Source: JAEZVV01 sp036652035
Lineage (GTDB): Bacteria > Pseudomonadota > Gammaproteobacteria > Burkholderiales > Burkholderiaceae_F
Direction: 5' to 3'
Length of the DNA stretch: 33,504 nt
Assembly: GCA_036652035.1 (NCBI GenBank)
Contig: JAVVWR010000030.1
Span: forward strand, 1-33,504
Made by a program: the position numbers and the translations under genes. The notes beneath the pieces were generated by a model that was not told where the DNA came from, ran no database searches, and saw only the letters and a list, made by a program, of their open reading frames with translations. This document shows positions 7,548 to 16,311 of this stretch, in pieces. How positions within the stretch are numbered: the first letter of the stretch is position 1; each line of letters begins with the position of its first letter.

Positions 7548-8597
7548 TTAAAGCGGGCGGATCTGCGAAGGATCGGGCCGCTCGAGCCATTTCATGACTT
7601 CCTCGGCCATCCGGCCGCATTCGGCGATCGCCCGCTTCCAGTCGCGCTGGCGCGCGGCGTGGTCCAGTCCGTAGCGGTAAAAATCGTCGCGGTCGGGCAG
7701 CTTGCGGTTGGGGAGCCGCGCCAGCAACTCGGGCGAAGGCGCAAGGAGCAGCACGTTGGCGAGCCAGGGGTGGGCCTGAGACTGGCGCCGCCAGGGCAGA
7801 TGCTTGTCGAGCCAGCCGGGGGTGACGTAGGGCACGAAGTGCGGGTAGAGCACGATGCCTTTCAACTGCGGGTAGGGCAGGCGCAGGTGGTAGTCGATCA
7901 GCCCGCCGTCCCAGTAATCACCGGCGGGAGCTCCGGCCGGGGTGTCGACCGGGGCGCAGACCATCGGGATCGAGCCGGAGGCGAGCAGCGCGTTCTCGGC
8001 GTTGGCCGCGCTCAGTTCCACCCGGTGCGCGCCAAAGGCATCGAAGGGCCGGGCCGGGAATTGCGCGGCCGGCGTGGCAAACAGCACCCGCTCCATGTGG
8101 GTGGCGAGTGATTCGCGCGAGCGCAGGTTGGCGAGCGCGGCGCGCGCGAAGGCGGGCTTGGAGCGATTGCGCTCGAGCGCGCCACGGCCGCGCGCGGTGA
8201 TGATGGTCAGCCGCACGCCGGGCCGCAGCGGCGGCAGGCCACGTGTGCCGAGCGCGCTTTGCGCCAGCTTGCGGCATTCGTCGCTCACGTACTGCGGGCT
8301 GGGGTTCTTGGGGTAGGCCTGCGCGACATAGCCCTCGGCCAGACGCCGCAATGCGCCCACGGGGTCAAGCTGAGCGGCGGCGGTCATGCGCCACGAACCG
8401 ATCGAGGCGCCGATCAATTCGACCTGGGTTGCGTCCTTGAGCCAATCGCCAAACAGCAGCTGGTCCAGCGGAATCAGCGCCAGCCCCTTGGGGCCTCCCG
8501 CGGCAGCCGGAATGGCGGCAATGTCGGCGGGAGCCATGCCGTGGCGCGCGATGTGCTCCCGCGCCGCCGGGCCGGCGTGGACAAGGAAAGAACTCAT
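7548..8597 (-). CDS. Patatin-like phospholipase family protein
   Basis: This 349-residue patatin-type acyl hydrolase shows the oxyanion-hole region AAAGGPKG (about 31-38). The nucleophile elbow is GASIG (63-67), with serine S65 and alanine at the second position of GxSxG. The dyad aspartate is D230 in DGGLIDYH. There is no signal peptide or transmembrane helix, so it is probably cytosolic or membrane-peripheral, acting on a lipid ester. The natural substrate is unknown. Its ATG overlaps the pth stop by four bases (ATGA), so it is co-translated with pth. The pairing is probably transcriptional convenience. Confidence 0.87.
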   Translation of the reverse strand: MSSFLVHAGPAAREHIARHGMAPADIAAIPAAAGGPKGLALIPLDQLLFGDWLKDATQVELIGASIGSWRMTAAAQLDPVGALRRLAEGYVAQAYPKNPSPQYVSDECRKLAQSALGTRGLPPLRPGVRLTIITARGRGALERNRSKPAFARAALANLRSRESLATHMERVLFATPAAQFPARPFDAFGAHRVELSAANAENALLASGSIPMVCAPVDTPAGAPAGDYWDGGLIDYHLRLPYPQLKGIVLYPHFVPYVTPGWLDKHLPWRRQSQAHPWLANVLLLAPSPELLARLPNRKLPDRDDFYRYGLDHAARQRDWKRAIAECGRMAEEVMKWLERPDPSQIRPL

Positions 8598-9205
8598 GGC
8601 TTGGCAGCCATTGCCTTGTGCAGTTTCATCATGGCGCGGTCGAACTGGCCATCGACCAGCGCGGGCACGACTTCAAGCCCGCGGTCGATGGTGGCAAGAA
8701 TGTCGGCTTCGTCGTTGCGCGAGGGCGGGTGCAGAACGAAGTCCGCCACCGGTTGCGTCAAGTTGAGGGTGCGCGGGTGACCGATGCCGATGCGCAGCCG
8801 CCAAAAATCCGAGGTCGAAAGCTTGGCGGCGATATCGCGCAGACCGTTGTGGCCGGCGTGGCCGCCGCCACGCTTGATCTTGATCGCGCCGGGCAGCATG
8901 TCGAGCTCGTCGTGCACCACCAGGATCTCGTCGGGCAGGATCTTGTAGTAGAGCGCGAGCGCTACCACCGACTGGCCCGAACGGTTCATGTAGGTCGAGG
9001 GCTTCAGAAGCCACAGCTCCTTGCCGCCGAGGCGCAGCCGCGCGGTCTCGCCCTGGAACTTCTTGTCGGGCGAGAAAAACGCACCTTCCTTGCGCGCCAG
9101 TTCGTCGACCAACCAGAAGCCGGCGTTGTGTCGGGTGCGCTCGTATTCGGCGCCGATATTGCCCAGGCCGACGATCAGCCGGATGCCCTTGTTGCCTTCA
9201 CTCAC
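8594..9205 (-). CDS. pth: Peptidyl-tRNA hydrolase
   Basis: Pth recycles peptidyl-tRNA released from stalled ribosomes and is essential in bacteria. From a GTG at 9205 the protein has 203 residues, starting VSEGNKGIRLIVGLGN. The three catalytic residues are present: N16 (GLGN), H26 (TRHNAGF) and D99 (VVHDELD), each shifted by six from E. coli N10, H20 and D93. An in-frame ATG lies far upstream at 9328, but it falls beyond the helicase terminator and the added residues are not Pth-like, so the GTG is preferred. The stop overlaps the next gene's ATG. Confidence 0.95.
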   Translation of the reverse strand: MSEGNKGIRLIVGLGNIGAEYERTRHNAGFWLVDELARKEGAFFSPDKKFQGETARLRLGGKELWLLKPSTYMNRSGQSVVALALYYKILPDEILVVHDELDMLPGAIKIKRGGGHAGHNGLRDIAAKLSTSDFWRLRIGIGHPRTLNLTQPVADFVLHPPSRNDEADILATIDRGLEVVPALVDGQFDRAMMKLHKAMAAKP

Positions 9206-9283
9206 GATGAATGTCTTGGGTTGCGTCGGGGCGGATTGTGCCGCACCCGGCTCGTTGCGCTGCGCCCCTGCGCGGCCGAAATG

Positions 9284-9318
9284 AAAAAGGCGCGGAAAGA
9301 AAGGAATCCTTCCGCGCC
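9284..9318 (-). terminator. Rho-independent terminator of the DEAD-box helicase gene
   Basis: GGCGCGGAA (9289-9297) and TTCCGCGCC (9310-9318) form a 9-bp stem, followed on the minus strand by TTTTT (9288-9284). A second perfect hairpin, CCGCGGCC/GGCCGCGG (9331-9348, two-base loop), lies between it and the helicase stop. It separates the helicase from pth. Confidence 0.9.
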
Positions 9319-9357
9319 CTGGTATCACTGCCGCGGCCTGGGCCGCGGTTTAAGCCT

Positions 9358-11079
9358 TTACTCGCGCGGGCCGGGGCCGGCGGCGCGCTTGGGCTGATCG
9401 CGGCGAACCGTGATCTGGCGGCCCTTGATGGTGGTGCCGCGCAGGGCGTCGATCACCACGTTGGCGACCGGGCCGTCGACCTCGACCAGCGAAAAGCGGT
9501 CAGCGATCTCGATCGCCCCGATCTTGCGCGCGGCAATGCCGGCTTCGTTGGCGATTGCGCCCACCAGGTCGGCCGGACGCACACCGGCTTCGCGGCCAGC
9601 GCCGATGAAGATGCGGACCATGCCTTCATCGCGGCCACGGCGCGGAGCGCCTTCGCGCGGCTTGAACTCGCTGCGCTCGCCGCCGCTGCGCGGCTGCCAT
9701 TCGCCACGCGGCTTGGCGTCGCGGCGCGGGCGGTCAAAGCTGGTAGCCGACGGGATTTCAACGTCGTCATCCGCGCCGCCCGAGGTGGCCTCGTGCGCCA
9801 GCTTGATCGCGGCAGCGGCCACGTCCATCGGGTCGAACTCCTCGGCCAAGGTCTCGATCACCACGCGGAAGCGGTCGAGCTCGCCGGCGAGAATGGCTTC
9901 GCGCAACGCGGCGCGGGTCATGTCGAGGCGGCGGGCGCGCACGTCGGTGGCGGTGGGAACCGAGCGCACTTCGATCTTGGCCTTGGTCAGGCCTTCGATG
10001 TTGCGCAGCAGGCGGTGCTCACGCGGCTCCATCAGGGTGATCGCCACGCCTTCGCGACCGGCGCGGCCGGTACGGCCGATGCGGTGCACGTAGGTCTCGA
10101 GCGAGGCCGGGATGCCGTAGTTGATCACGTGGGTGAGGTGATCGATGTCGATGCCGCGGGCGGCCACGTCGGTGGCGACGATCACGTCGACCTGGCTGGC
10201 GCGGGCGCGCTTCATCACGCGGTCGCGCTGGGCCTGGTCAAGACCGCCGTGCAGCGGCTCGACGCTGTAGCCGCGGCCGCGCAGGTGCTCGGCGAGCTCG
10301 TCGACTTCGTTGCGGGTGCGGGCGAAGACGATCGCGAGCTGGGGCGATTCGACGTCGAGGATGCGGCCCAGGGCGGCTTCGCGGTGAGCGCGACCAACCA
10401 CGTAAGCGGTCTGACGAACGCGCGGGGCCTGGCCTTCGGCGGTGCGCTCGCGCGGGATCAGGATGCGCAGCGGATTGGTCAGGCGCTTGTCGGCCATGGC
10501 CGAGATGCGCGGGGGCAGGGTGGCCGAGAACAGCGCGGTCTGGTGCTGCGGCGGCAGCGCGTCGATGATGGCGTCGATGTCGTCGGAGAAGCCCATGTCG
10601 AGCATCTCGTCGGCTTCGTCGAGGACGATGGCCTGGATGTTCGACAGGTCCATGGTGCCGCGGCGGATGTGGTCAAGCGCACGGCCCGGGGTGGCAACCA
10701 CCACGTGCACGCCGCGCTGGAGCAGGCGGATCTGGCGGCCGTATTCCTGTCCACCGTAGATCGGGGCGACGACCGCGCCCGAGCTCTTGCCGTAGCTGTG
10801 GAAGGCTTCGCAGACCTGGATCGCGAGTTCGCGGGTGGGCGCGAGCACCAGCACCACCGGGGCGCCCGCGGGCTTGCCCAGAACGTGGCGCTGTAGCAAG
10901 GGCAGGGCAAAGGCGCCGGTCTTGCCGGTGCCGGTGGCAGCCTGGCCGAGAACGTCACGGCCTTCCATCAAAGCCGGCAGGGCCTGGCTCTGAATCGGGG
11001 TGGGTTCCTCGTAGCCGAGGGCGGTGAGCGTTTCCACGAGAGCCGGCGCGAGGCCGAGTGCAGCAAATGCAGTAGTCAT
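9358..11079 (-). CDS. deaD: DEAD-box ATP-dependent RNA helicase, DeaD/CsdA type
   Basis: This is an RNA helicase of 573 residues likely to act in ribosome assembly and mRNA remodelling, especially in the cold. Visible motifs are the Q motif region PTPIQSQALP, Walker A AATGTGKT (47-54), PTREL (81-85), DEAD (154-157), SAT (185-187) and HRIGRTGR (332-339). After the helicase core comes a charged linker, then a C-terminal RNA-binding DbpA-type domain (about 485-560), then a basic tail. The linker and domain point to DeaD/CsdA rather than RhlE. The start at 11079 follows AAAGGAAAATC, a good ribosome site. An upstream ATG at 11142 adds 21 unlikely residues. It lies between two intrinsic terminators, so it is a single-gene transcript. 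Confidence 0.93.
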   Translation of the reverse strand: MTTAFAALGLAPALVETLTALGYEEPTPIQSQALPALMEGRDVLGQAATGTGKTGAFALPLLQRHVLGKPAGAPVVLVLAPTRELAIQVCEAFHSYGKSSGAVVAPIYGGQEYGRQIRLLQRGVHVVVATPGRALDHIRRGTMDLSNIQAIVLDEADEMLDMGFSDDIDAIIDALPPQHQTALFSATLPPRISAMADKRLTNPLRILIPRERTAEGQAPRVRQTAYVVGRAHREAALGRILDVESPQLAIVFARTRNEVDELAEHLRGRGYSVEPLHGGLDQAQRDRVMKRARASQVDVIVATDVAARGIDIDHLTHVINYGIPASLETYVHRIGRTGRAGREGVAITLMEPREHRLLRNIEGLTKAKIEVRSVPTATDVRARRLDMTRAALREAILAGELDRFRVVIETLAEEFDPMDVAAAAIKLAHEATSGGADDDVEIPSATSFDRPRRDAKPRGEWQPRSGGERSEFKPREGAPRRGRDEGMVRIFIGAGREAGVRPADLVGAIANEAGIAARKIGAIEIADRFSLVEVDGPVANVVIDALRGTTIKGRQITVRRDQPKRAAGPGPRE

Positions 11080-11158
11080 GATTTTCCTTTCGTGGAGCGC
11101 CAGGCGCATGCACGGATAGTGGGCGCGGTGCGCGCTTCCCATGTGCGCTCATCGCCCG

Positions 11159-11200
11159 AAAAAAGACAGAGGCCCGAGAGCGGTATCGCCCCCGGGCCTC
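11159..11200 (-). terminator. Rho-independent terminator of rplY
   Basis: GAGGCCCG (11169-11176) and CGGGCCTC (11193-11200) form an 8-bp stem. The minus strand continues GTC and then six T residues (11164-11159). It begins 18 bases after the rplY stop and separates rplY from the helicase gene. Confidence 0.88.
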
Positions 11201-11218
11201 GGCATACCAGCCGGGTTA

Positions 11219-11851
11219 TTACTTCTTGGCCGGGGCCTTGCTAGCCGGAGCGGCGGCATCAGCCGCAGGGGTCGCTTCGGCATCAGCGGTGCCGCCCTTG
11301 GTCGTCACGGAGACGAGGACGGGGTTTTCCTTGCCCTTGATCACGACGGAGACACCGGTGGGCAGCTTGAGATCGGTCGCGCGGACCGACTCGTTGGCCT
11401 TCAGCTCCGACAGGTCAACGGTGATGAACTCGGGCAGGTCGCGCGGCAGACAGGCGATCTCGACTTCCGACTTCACGTGGCTCACGAGGCCGTGCGAGAG
11501 CTTGACGGCAGGCGACTCTTCCTGACCGACGAAGTGGAGCGGCACGCGCATGTGCACGGGCTTGTCAGCGGCAACGCGCTGGAAGTCGATGTGCAGAACC
11601 TGCGGCTTGTAGGCGTGCATCTGGAACGAGCGCAGCAGAACCAGCTCTTCCTTGCCGTCGAGCTCCATGGTCAGGATCGAGGCATGGAACTTTTCCTTGC
11701 GCAGGGCATGGAACAGCGGGTTGTGGTCGAGCTCGATCGAGGTGGCCGCCGTGGCGCCGCCGTAGATGATGCCCGGGACCTTGTCGGCGCGACGCAGGCG
11801 GCGGCTCGCACTCGTGCCTTGCGTTTGACGCGTGGTGGCGATGACGTTCAT
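11219..11851 (-). CDS. rplY: 50S ribosomal protein L25/general stress protein Ctc (bL25, long form)
   Basis: bL25 binds 5S rRNA. This 210-residue protein is the long two-domain (TL5/Ctc) form: an N-terminal 5S rRNA-binding domain starting MNVIATTRQTQGTSASRRLR, a beta-rich C-terminal domain, and a low-complexity alanine/lysine tail ending APASKAPAKK. The ribosome site GGAGTTTCAA precedes ATG 11851. It lies 52 bases after prs on the same strand, the usual betaproteobacterial neighbour, and ends at an intrinsic terminator. Confidence 0.96.
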   Translation of the reverse strand: MNVIATTRQTQGTSASRRLRRADKVPGIIYGGATAATSIELDHNPLFHALRKEKFHASILTMELDGKEELVLLRSFQMHAYKPQVLHIDFQRVAADKPVHMRVPLHFVGQEESPAVKLSHGLVSHVKSEVEIACLPRDLPEFITVDLSELKANESVRATDLKLPTGVSVVIKGKENPVLVSVTTKGGTADAEATPAADAAAPASKAPAKK

Positions 11852-11903
11852 TTGAAACTCCAGTTATGGTTTCCCGGGCCGCGACCAGCCACTGGGATGG
11901 ATT

Positions 11904-12863
11904 TCACTCGGAGAACAGGCTGCTCACCGAGTCTTCACGCGCAATGCGCGAAATGGTTTCGCCCAGCAGACCGGCGCACGACAGCTGCCGGATCTTGGGG
12001 CAGGCTGCGGCGGCTGCCGAGAGCGGAATCGTGTCGGTCACGACCACTTCGTCGAGCGCCGACTGGTTGATGCGGTCGACTGCCGGACCCGAGAACACCG
12101 GGTGGGTGGCGTAGGCCAGAACCTTGGTCGCGCCCCGCGCCTTGAGCGCAGCGGCGGCATTGCACAGGGTGCCGGCAGTGTCGACGATGTCGTCCATGAT
12201 CACGCAGGTGCGGCCCTGGACTTCACCGATGATGTGCATGATCTCGGCCACGTTGGCGCGCGGACGACGCTTGTCGATGATCGCCAGGTCGCTTTCCATG
12301 CGCTTGGCCAGCGCACGGGCGCGAACCACGCCACCGACGTCGGGCGAAACGATCACCAGGTTCGGGTAGTTGTGCTTCCAGAGGTCGCCCAACAGAACCG
12401 GGTTGGCGTAAATGTTGTCGACCGGGATATCGAAAAAGCCCTGAATCTGGTCGGCGTGCAAGTCCATGGTGAGGACGCGGTTGACACCGGCGGCCTGCAG
12501 CATGTTGGCCACGACCTTGGCACTGATGGCCACTCGCGCCGAGCGCGGGCGACGATCCTGGCGGGCGTAGCCGAAGTACGGAATGGCGGCGGTGATGCGG
12601 CCGGCCGAGGCGCGCTTCAACGCGTCGACCATGATCATCAACTCCATCAGGTTGTCATTGGTCGGCGCACAGGTCGACTGCAAGACAAACACATCGCGAC
12701 CCCGGACGTTCTCGTCGATCTCGACCATCACTTCGCCATCGGAGAAGCGATTGACGGTGGCACGACCGAGCGGGATGTTGAGGTGTTGAACGACGGAGTG
12801 GGCAAGCTTGGGATTGGCGTTGCCCGAGAAGACCATCAGGCTATCCGGAACCATCGGGACCAT
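11904..12863 (-). CDS. prs: Ribose-phosphate pyrophosphokinase (PRPP synthetase)
   Basis: Prs makes phosphoribosyl pyrophosphate from ribose 5-phosphate and ATP, feeding purine, pyrimidine, NAD, histidine and tryptophan synthesis. The 319-residue protein shows the SGNANP start region, the catalytic flexible loop YFGYARQDRRPRSARV, the signature MDLHADQIQGFFDIPVDN and the PRPP-binding loop VIMDDIVDTAGT. This is a class I enzyme of normal length. The ATG at 12863 follows GAGAGAAATC. The frame stays open upstream to 13016 but would run through the tRNA-Gln gene, so that start is rejected. It lies downstream of tRNA-Gln and upstream of rplY. Confidence 0.97.
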   Translation of the reverse strand: MVPMVPDSLMVFSGNANPKLAHSVVQHLNIPLGRATVNRFSDGEVMVEIDENVRGRDVFVLQSTCAPTNDNLMELMIMVDALKRASAGRITAAIPYFGYARQDRRPRSARVAISAKVVANMLQAAGVNRVLTMDLHADQIQGFFDIPVDNIYANPVLLGDLWKHNYPNLVIVSPDVGGVVRARALAKRMESDLAIIDKRRPRANVAEIMHIIGEVQGRTCVIMDDIVDTAGTLCNAAAALKARGATKVLAYATHPVFSGPAVDRINQSALDEVVVTDTIPLSAAAAACPKIRQLSCAGLLGETISRIAREDSVSSLFSE

Positions 12864-12936
12864 GATTTCTCTCGACTGCTGGCAGGGCGCAAGGCCCCGC
12901 GGTTCGTTTTGCGCGCCGCAAGAAAACGACGCGCCA

Positions 12937-12977
12937 GAAACAAAGCCGGGAGCAATCGACCAAGCGACGCTCCCGGC
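12937..12977 (-). terminator. Terminator-like hairpin between tRNA-Gln and prs
   Basis: GCCGGGAGC (12945-12953) and GCTCCCGGC (12969-12977) form a perfect 9-bp stem with a 15-base loop. The minus strand follows with TTTGTTTC (12944-12937). It starts eight bases after the tRNA CCA end. It could terminate the ispE-tRNA transcript or act as an attenuator or processing signal before prs. Confidence 0.6.
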
Positions 12978-12984
12978 GGGACGG

Positions 12985-13061
12985 TGGCAGGGGAGGAAGG
13001 ACTTGAACCCTCGCATGCCGGAATCAAAATCCGGTGCCTTAACCAGCTTGGCGACTCCCCT
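12985..13061 (-). tRNA. tRNA-Gln, anticodon UUG
   Basis: The minus strand folds as a full cloverleaf. The acceptor stem is AGGGGAG/CTCCCCT, the D arm GCCAAGCTGGTTAAGGC, and the anticodon stem CCGGA/TCCGG with loop TTTTGAT, giving anticodon TTG. The T arm is GAGGG-TTCAAGT-CCTTC with one G-U pair. The discriminator is G and CCA is encoded. The anticodon stem and D arm resemble E. coli tRNA-Gln. It sits between ispE and prs, its usual place in Betaproteobacteria. Confidence 0.97.
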
Positions 13062-13093
13062 GCATTAAAACCTTTTCTGTCAGCGGCGGCTGG

Positions 13094-13951
13094 TCACCAC
13101 GACGACATTGGATGACGATCCATACTCCTCAACGCCCAGCCTTTCCAGCCAGTCGGAAGATCCTGAATTGCCATCTTAACCTCAGCTTCAGAGTTTAACG
13201 CCACGAAGACTGCCGCGCCGGAGCCAGTCATTCGAGATTTCCCGAACCGCCCAAGAAAATCGAGCGCTTGACCGACCGCCGGGGCCTTGTTGCGCGCCAC
13301 GATTTCTAGATCGTTGCGGCCCCAAATCTCTGTTGGCGATTCCTCCGCTACCGCGGAAAAGACCGACATTGTCGTGGGTTCCGAGTTTCGTGTCAAACCG
13401 GGTTCGCGAAATATTTCCGCAGTGGCCAGGTGCACCCCGGGCCAGATCACGGCGAACCAGCGCGCTGGCAGTCGCAGCGGTCGCATGATCTCGCCCACGC
13501 CCTCGACGAAGGCGTTCGATCCGAAGAGAAAAAACGGCACGTCGGCACCGAGGGTCAGTCCCAGCTGAGCCAGCGCTTCTCGCGGCAAGCGCAGCTGCCA
13601 CATCCGGTTGAGCGCGAGCAAGGTGGTCGCCGCGTCTGACGAGCCGCCACCCATGCCGGCGCCAGCCGGAATGCGTTTGCGGACCCGGATCGTCGCTCCG
13701 AGCGGGGTTCCGGTCGCGGCCTTGAGCAGTCGCGCGGCGCGAACGCACAAGTCGGCTTCGGCCGGCCCCAGCAGATCGCCTTCGCGCACGATCTCGCCGT
13801 CATCGCGGCCTTCGATATCGAGCGAATCGGCCAGGTTGACCAGCTGGAAGGCCGACTGCAGCAAGTGATAGCCGTCGTCGCGGCGGCCGACGACGTGCAG
13901 GAAAAGATTGAGCTTGGCCGGCGCGGGCAGGCCGAGAAAGAGTTGATTCAT
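13094..13951 (-). CDS. ispE: 4-diphosphocytidyl-2-C-methyl-D-erythritol kinase
   Basis: IspE is the GHMP kinase that phosphorylates CDP-ME in the non-mevalonate isoprenoid pathway. The 285-residue protein has the substrate-binding segment PAPAKLNLFLHV with K13, the GHMP ATP loop PAGAGMGGGSSDA (95-107) and the catalytic aspartate D137 in GADVPFF. The ATG overlaps the lolB stop by four bases (ATGA), so the TPR-lolB-ispE genes are translationally chained. The tRNA-Gln gene starts 32 bases downstream. Length is normal. Confidence 0.96.
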   Translation of the reverse strand: MNQLFLGLPAPAKLNLFLHVVGRRDDGYHLLQSAFQLVNLADSLDIEGRDDGEIVREGDLLGPAEADLCVRAARLLKAATGTPLGATIRVRKRIPAGAGMGGGSSDAATTLLALNRMWQLRLPREALAQLGLTLGADVPFFLFGSNAFVEGVGEIMRPLRLPARWFAVIWPGVHLATAEIFREPGLTRNSEPTTMSVFSAVAEESPTEIWGRNDLEIVARNKAPAVGQALDFLGRFGKSRMTGSGAAVFVALNSEAEVKMAIQDLPTGWKGWALRSMDRHPMSSW

Positions 13952-14502
13952 GGTGCGGCAGGAGCGTCGAGCACGAGTTGAAGTTTGACGGCGGGTGCGC
14001 CATCGAGTTCGGCGCGCTCCATCAGAAGCCGCCGCGGCGTGCCGGTGGCGCTGCGCTCGAGAATGCTGATGCGCCAGCCGTCTTGTTCGATGCGCTCAAT
14101 CGGCCCGCCTTGCGGCTCGATCGTGGCGATCCGGTCGGGCATGGGGCGGCCCTCGATCCAGTCGGGCAGGCCGCGCACCGGCAGGCCGAAGCCCAGCAGT
14201 TGCTGCGTCAGCGCCTCAGCGTCGGGGCCGCGGGTCTCGGCGATCTGAACGCCGCGCGCTCGAGCGCCTGCGGCGTCAATTTCGATCCGCGCCACGGTGC
14301 CGCCGACCGGGGTCGATAAGTCCAGCGCCAGAAAGCCGGGTGATCGTTCGAGCAGGAAGCGGCCGGATACCGAGTCACGCCAGTCGCCCAGCGTGGCGGT
14401 GACCGAGAAACGCCCGGCCCAGCTCTGCTCGGCGGTTGGCCGCGGAGCGGTGGCGCAGGCCGCGAGCAAGAACGCCGCCGCAGCAGCCAGAGCGAGCCGC
14501 AT
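13948..14502 (-). CDS. lolB: Outer-membrane lipoprotein receptor LolB
   Basis: LolB receives lipoproteins from periplasmic LolA and inserts them in the outer membrane. The 184-residue protein has a lipoprotein signal peptide with lipobox LAAC, the modified cysteine being C16, and a LolB-like beta-rich body including WAGRFSVTA and GLPVRGLPDWIEG. Its start overlaps the stop of the upstream TPR gene by one base (TGATG) and its stop overlaps ispE. Sequence conservation of LolB is low across species, and position next to ispE strengthens the call. Confidence 0.9.
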   Translation of the reverse strand: MRLALAAAAAFLLAACATAPRPTAEQSWAGRFSVTATLGDWRDSVSGRFLLERSPGFLALDLSTPVGGTVARIEIDAAGARARGVQIAETRGPDAEALTQQLLGFGLPVRGLPDWIEGRPMPDRIATIEPQGGPIERIEQDGWRISILERSATGTPRRLLMERAELDGAPAVKLQLVLDAPAAP

Positions 14503-16259
14503 CAGAGCTTGAGCTTGAGGCGCGTCGAGGTGGACTTGAGCAACTCGTTGTCGGGTTCTTGGTTTTTGACTTCGAGCAGCAGCTGGCGCGCGGCCTCATG
14601 GTCGCCCTGGGCCCAGAGGATCTCGGCGAGATGGACCATGACTTCCGGTTCGGGGCGTAGCTGGTAGGCGCGCTCGAGATACTCGCGGGCCTGTTTGAGT
14701 TCGCCCATGCGGAAATAAACCCAGCCCATCGAGTCGAGGATGAAGGCGTCGTTGGGCGAGAGCTTGAGTGCCTGCCCGATCAGTTCCCGTGCTTCGGGTA
14801 GCCGCAGATTGCGGTCGGCGAGCGAATAGCCCAGGGCGTTGTAGGCATGGGCGTTGTCGGGTTTGGCTTTGATCAGAAGACGCAGCAGCTCTTCCATCCG
14901 GGTCACCTGGTCGAGCTTCTCGGCGGCCATGGCGGCGTCGTAGAGCAGCGAGGGATCGTCGGGATTGGCGGCGAGCGCGGCCTCCAGCACGGCCAGCGCC
15001 TCGTCCGTGCGATTGGACTCTCGTAGCAACTGGGCTTCGGCCAGGATCAGCTGGCTGCGCTCATCGGCCGCGCTGGTGGTGGCGGTCTGCAGCCGCTGGC
15101 GTGCCTGGTCGATGCGGCCGGTCTTGGCGAGCAGAAAGGCCTCCCGGATCCGGGCCTGGATGTACTGGTTACCCTCGTCAATCTTGGCCAGCCAGCCGAG
15201 TGCTTCGTCGTATTTCTTTTCTTCCTCGGCGATCAGGGCGAGGTTGAGGTAAGCGCCGTCAGGGTCGCGGCTGGCGTCCTGCGCCTCTTCGATCAAGGCC
15301 AGGTAACGAGTGAAATGCGCACGCGCGTCGGTGTAGAGCTTGCCCTGGATCGAGAGCACGCCGAGTGCGTAAAGCAGGTCGGGGCTGTGGGGGGCATCCT
15401 TGAGCAGGATGGAAAACTGCTGCCGTGCCTGGTCGAAGTTCTCGCCGGCCACCAGCAGTCGGGCGTAAGCGAGCCGGACCTCGGTGGCTTTCTCGTGCGT
15501 TGTCAGAAAGCTGGCGAGCAACTGGGTGGCCGCCTTGATGTCGCTGCCGTAGATCAGCTGGGCTGAAGCCAGGACGGCGTGCGGCGAGTCCGGGGCAAGC
15601 TCAAGTGCGGCGCGCGCTTCGGTCATGGCGCGCGACATTTGACCGGCCGCCTGAGCGCCGGCGGCGAGCGAGAGGCGAACGTTGGCGTCTTTCAGATAAG
15701 GCAGAGACAGCCGCTCGAGCAGCGCGAAAGCCCGGGCCGGATCGGGCGAGCGCACCAGCTGCCGCTGGATGCGGCTGATCAGCTCGGCCGGACGATCGCT
15801 GCGAGTGAGCAATTCGGCCAGGATCGGGAAGGCTTCGTCGTAGCGGCCGAGCGTGAGGTCAAGCGAGGCGAGCGCTTCAGCGGCGTCGTTCGACTGCGGC
15901 GCGAGCTCTCGCCACAACTCGACCGCTTCGATCGCCTCCTTGCCAGCACGGGCGGACAAAGCAATCTCGGCGGCGCGCTTGGCCAGTCGCGGGTCGCGGG
16001 TTTCGTGGGCGACGTTGAGATAGGTCTTGAACGCCGCGCCCGGCTCGCCACGCTGGAGGGCGACTTCGGCCGCCATGATCTGGAACAGGACGCGGCCGGT
16101 CAGGTCGACATCGGGCACTGGATCGGCGTTGACGGGAATGGGGCGATCCTGCGCGGCGGCGGATGCGAGGCCGCCTCCTACAATCAAAACACCGAGGACG
16201 CCGGCTGCGACGAGGGCCGAAACAATCCGGTGGGCGCGCGGGAGCTGGGAGGCTGACAT
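14502..16259 (-). CDS. Exported tetratricopeptide-repeat protein upstream of lolB
   Basis: This 585-residue protein has an N-terminal hydrophobic signal segment (about 12-34, likely cut after ASAAA) and many TPR-like helix pairs through most of the chain. A clear example is NAHAYNALGYSLADRNLRLP and the repeat after it. TPR proteins are protein-interaction scaffolds. The partner here is unknown, though the signal peptide places it in the periplasm or at the envelope. It is fused by overlapping codons to lolB, so envelope assembly is a fair guess. The ATG at 16259 has no strong ribosome site. It is divergent from mutM with only 52 bases between. Confidence 0.88.
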   Translation of the reverse strand: MSASQLPRAHRIVSALVAAGVLGVLIVGGGLASAAAQDRPIPVNADPVPDVDLTGRVLFQIMAAEVALQRGEPGAAFKTYLNVAHETRDPRLAKRAAEIALSARAGKEAIEAVELWRELAPQSNDAAEALASLDLTLGRYDEAFPILAELLTRSDRPAELISRIQRQLVRSPDPARAFALLERLSLPYLKDANVRLSLAAGAQAAGQMSRAMTEARAALELAPDSPHAVLASAQLIYGSDIKAATQLLASFLTTHEKATEVRLAYARLLVAGENFDQARQQFSILLKDAPHSPDLLYALGVLSIQGKLYTDARAHFTRYLALIEEAQDASRDPDGAYLNLALIAEEEKKYDEALGWLAKIDEGNQYIQARIREAFLLAKTGRIDQARQRLQTATTSAADERSQLILAEAQLLRESNRTDEALAVLEAALAANPDDPSLLYDAAMAAEKLDQVTRMEELLRLLIKAKPDNAHAYNALGYSLADRNLRLPEARELIGQALKLSPNDAFILDSMGWVYFRMGELKQAREYLERAYQLRPEPEVMVHLAEILWAQGDHEAARQLLLEVKNQEPDNELLKSTSTRLKLKL

Positions 16260-16311
16260 GACGAGATACTGCGGCAGGAGGATGGATTGACATTAGCAGA
16301 ATGGAGCGAGC
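16260..16311. promoter_or_regulatory. Short divergent intergenic region, TPR gene/mutM
   Basis: Only 52 bases separate the two outward-facing start codons. GGAG nine bases before the mutM ATG is a good ribosome site. A consensus-like TTGACA occurs at 16287-16292, but a matching -10 would fall inside mutM, so I do not call it a mutM promoter. Promoters for both genes must lie here or overlap the coding ends. Confidence 0.4.

Noticed and set aside
9211..10896. 561-codon plus-strand open frame opposite the DEAD-box helicase
   Set aside because: Antisense of a helicase with all canonical motifs; GC-driven open frame.
16287..16292. Consensus TTGACA before mutM
   Set aside because: A -10 at normal spacing would fall inside mutM, so it cannot drive mutM with a usual leader.
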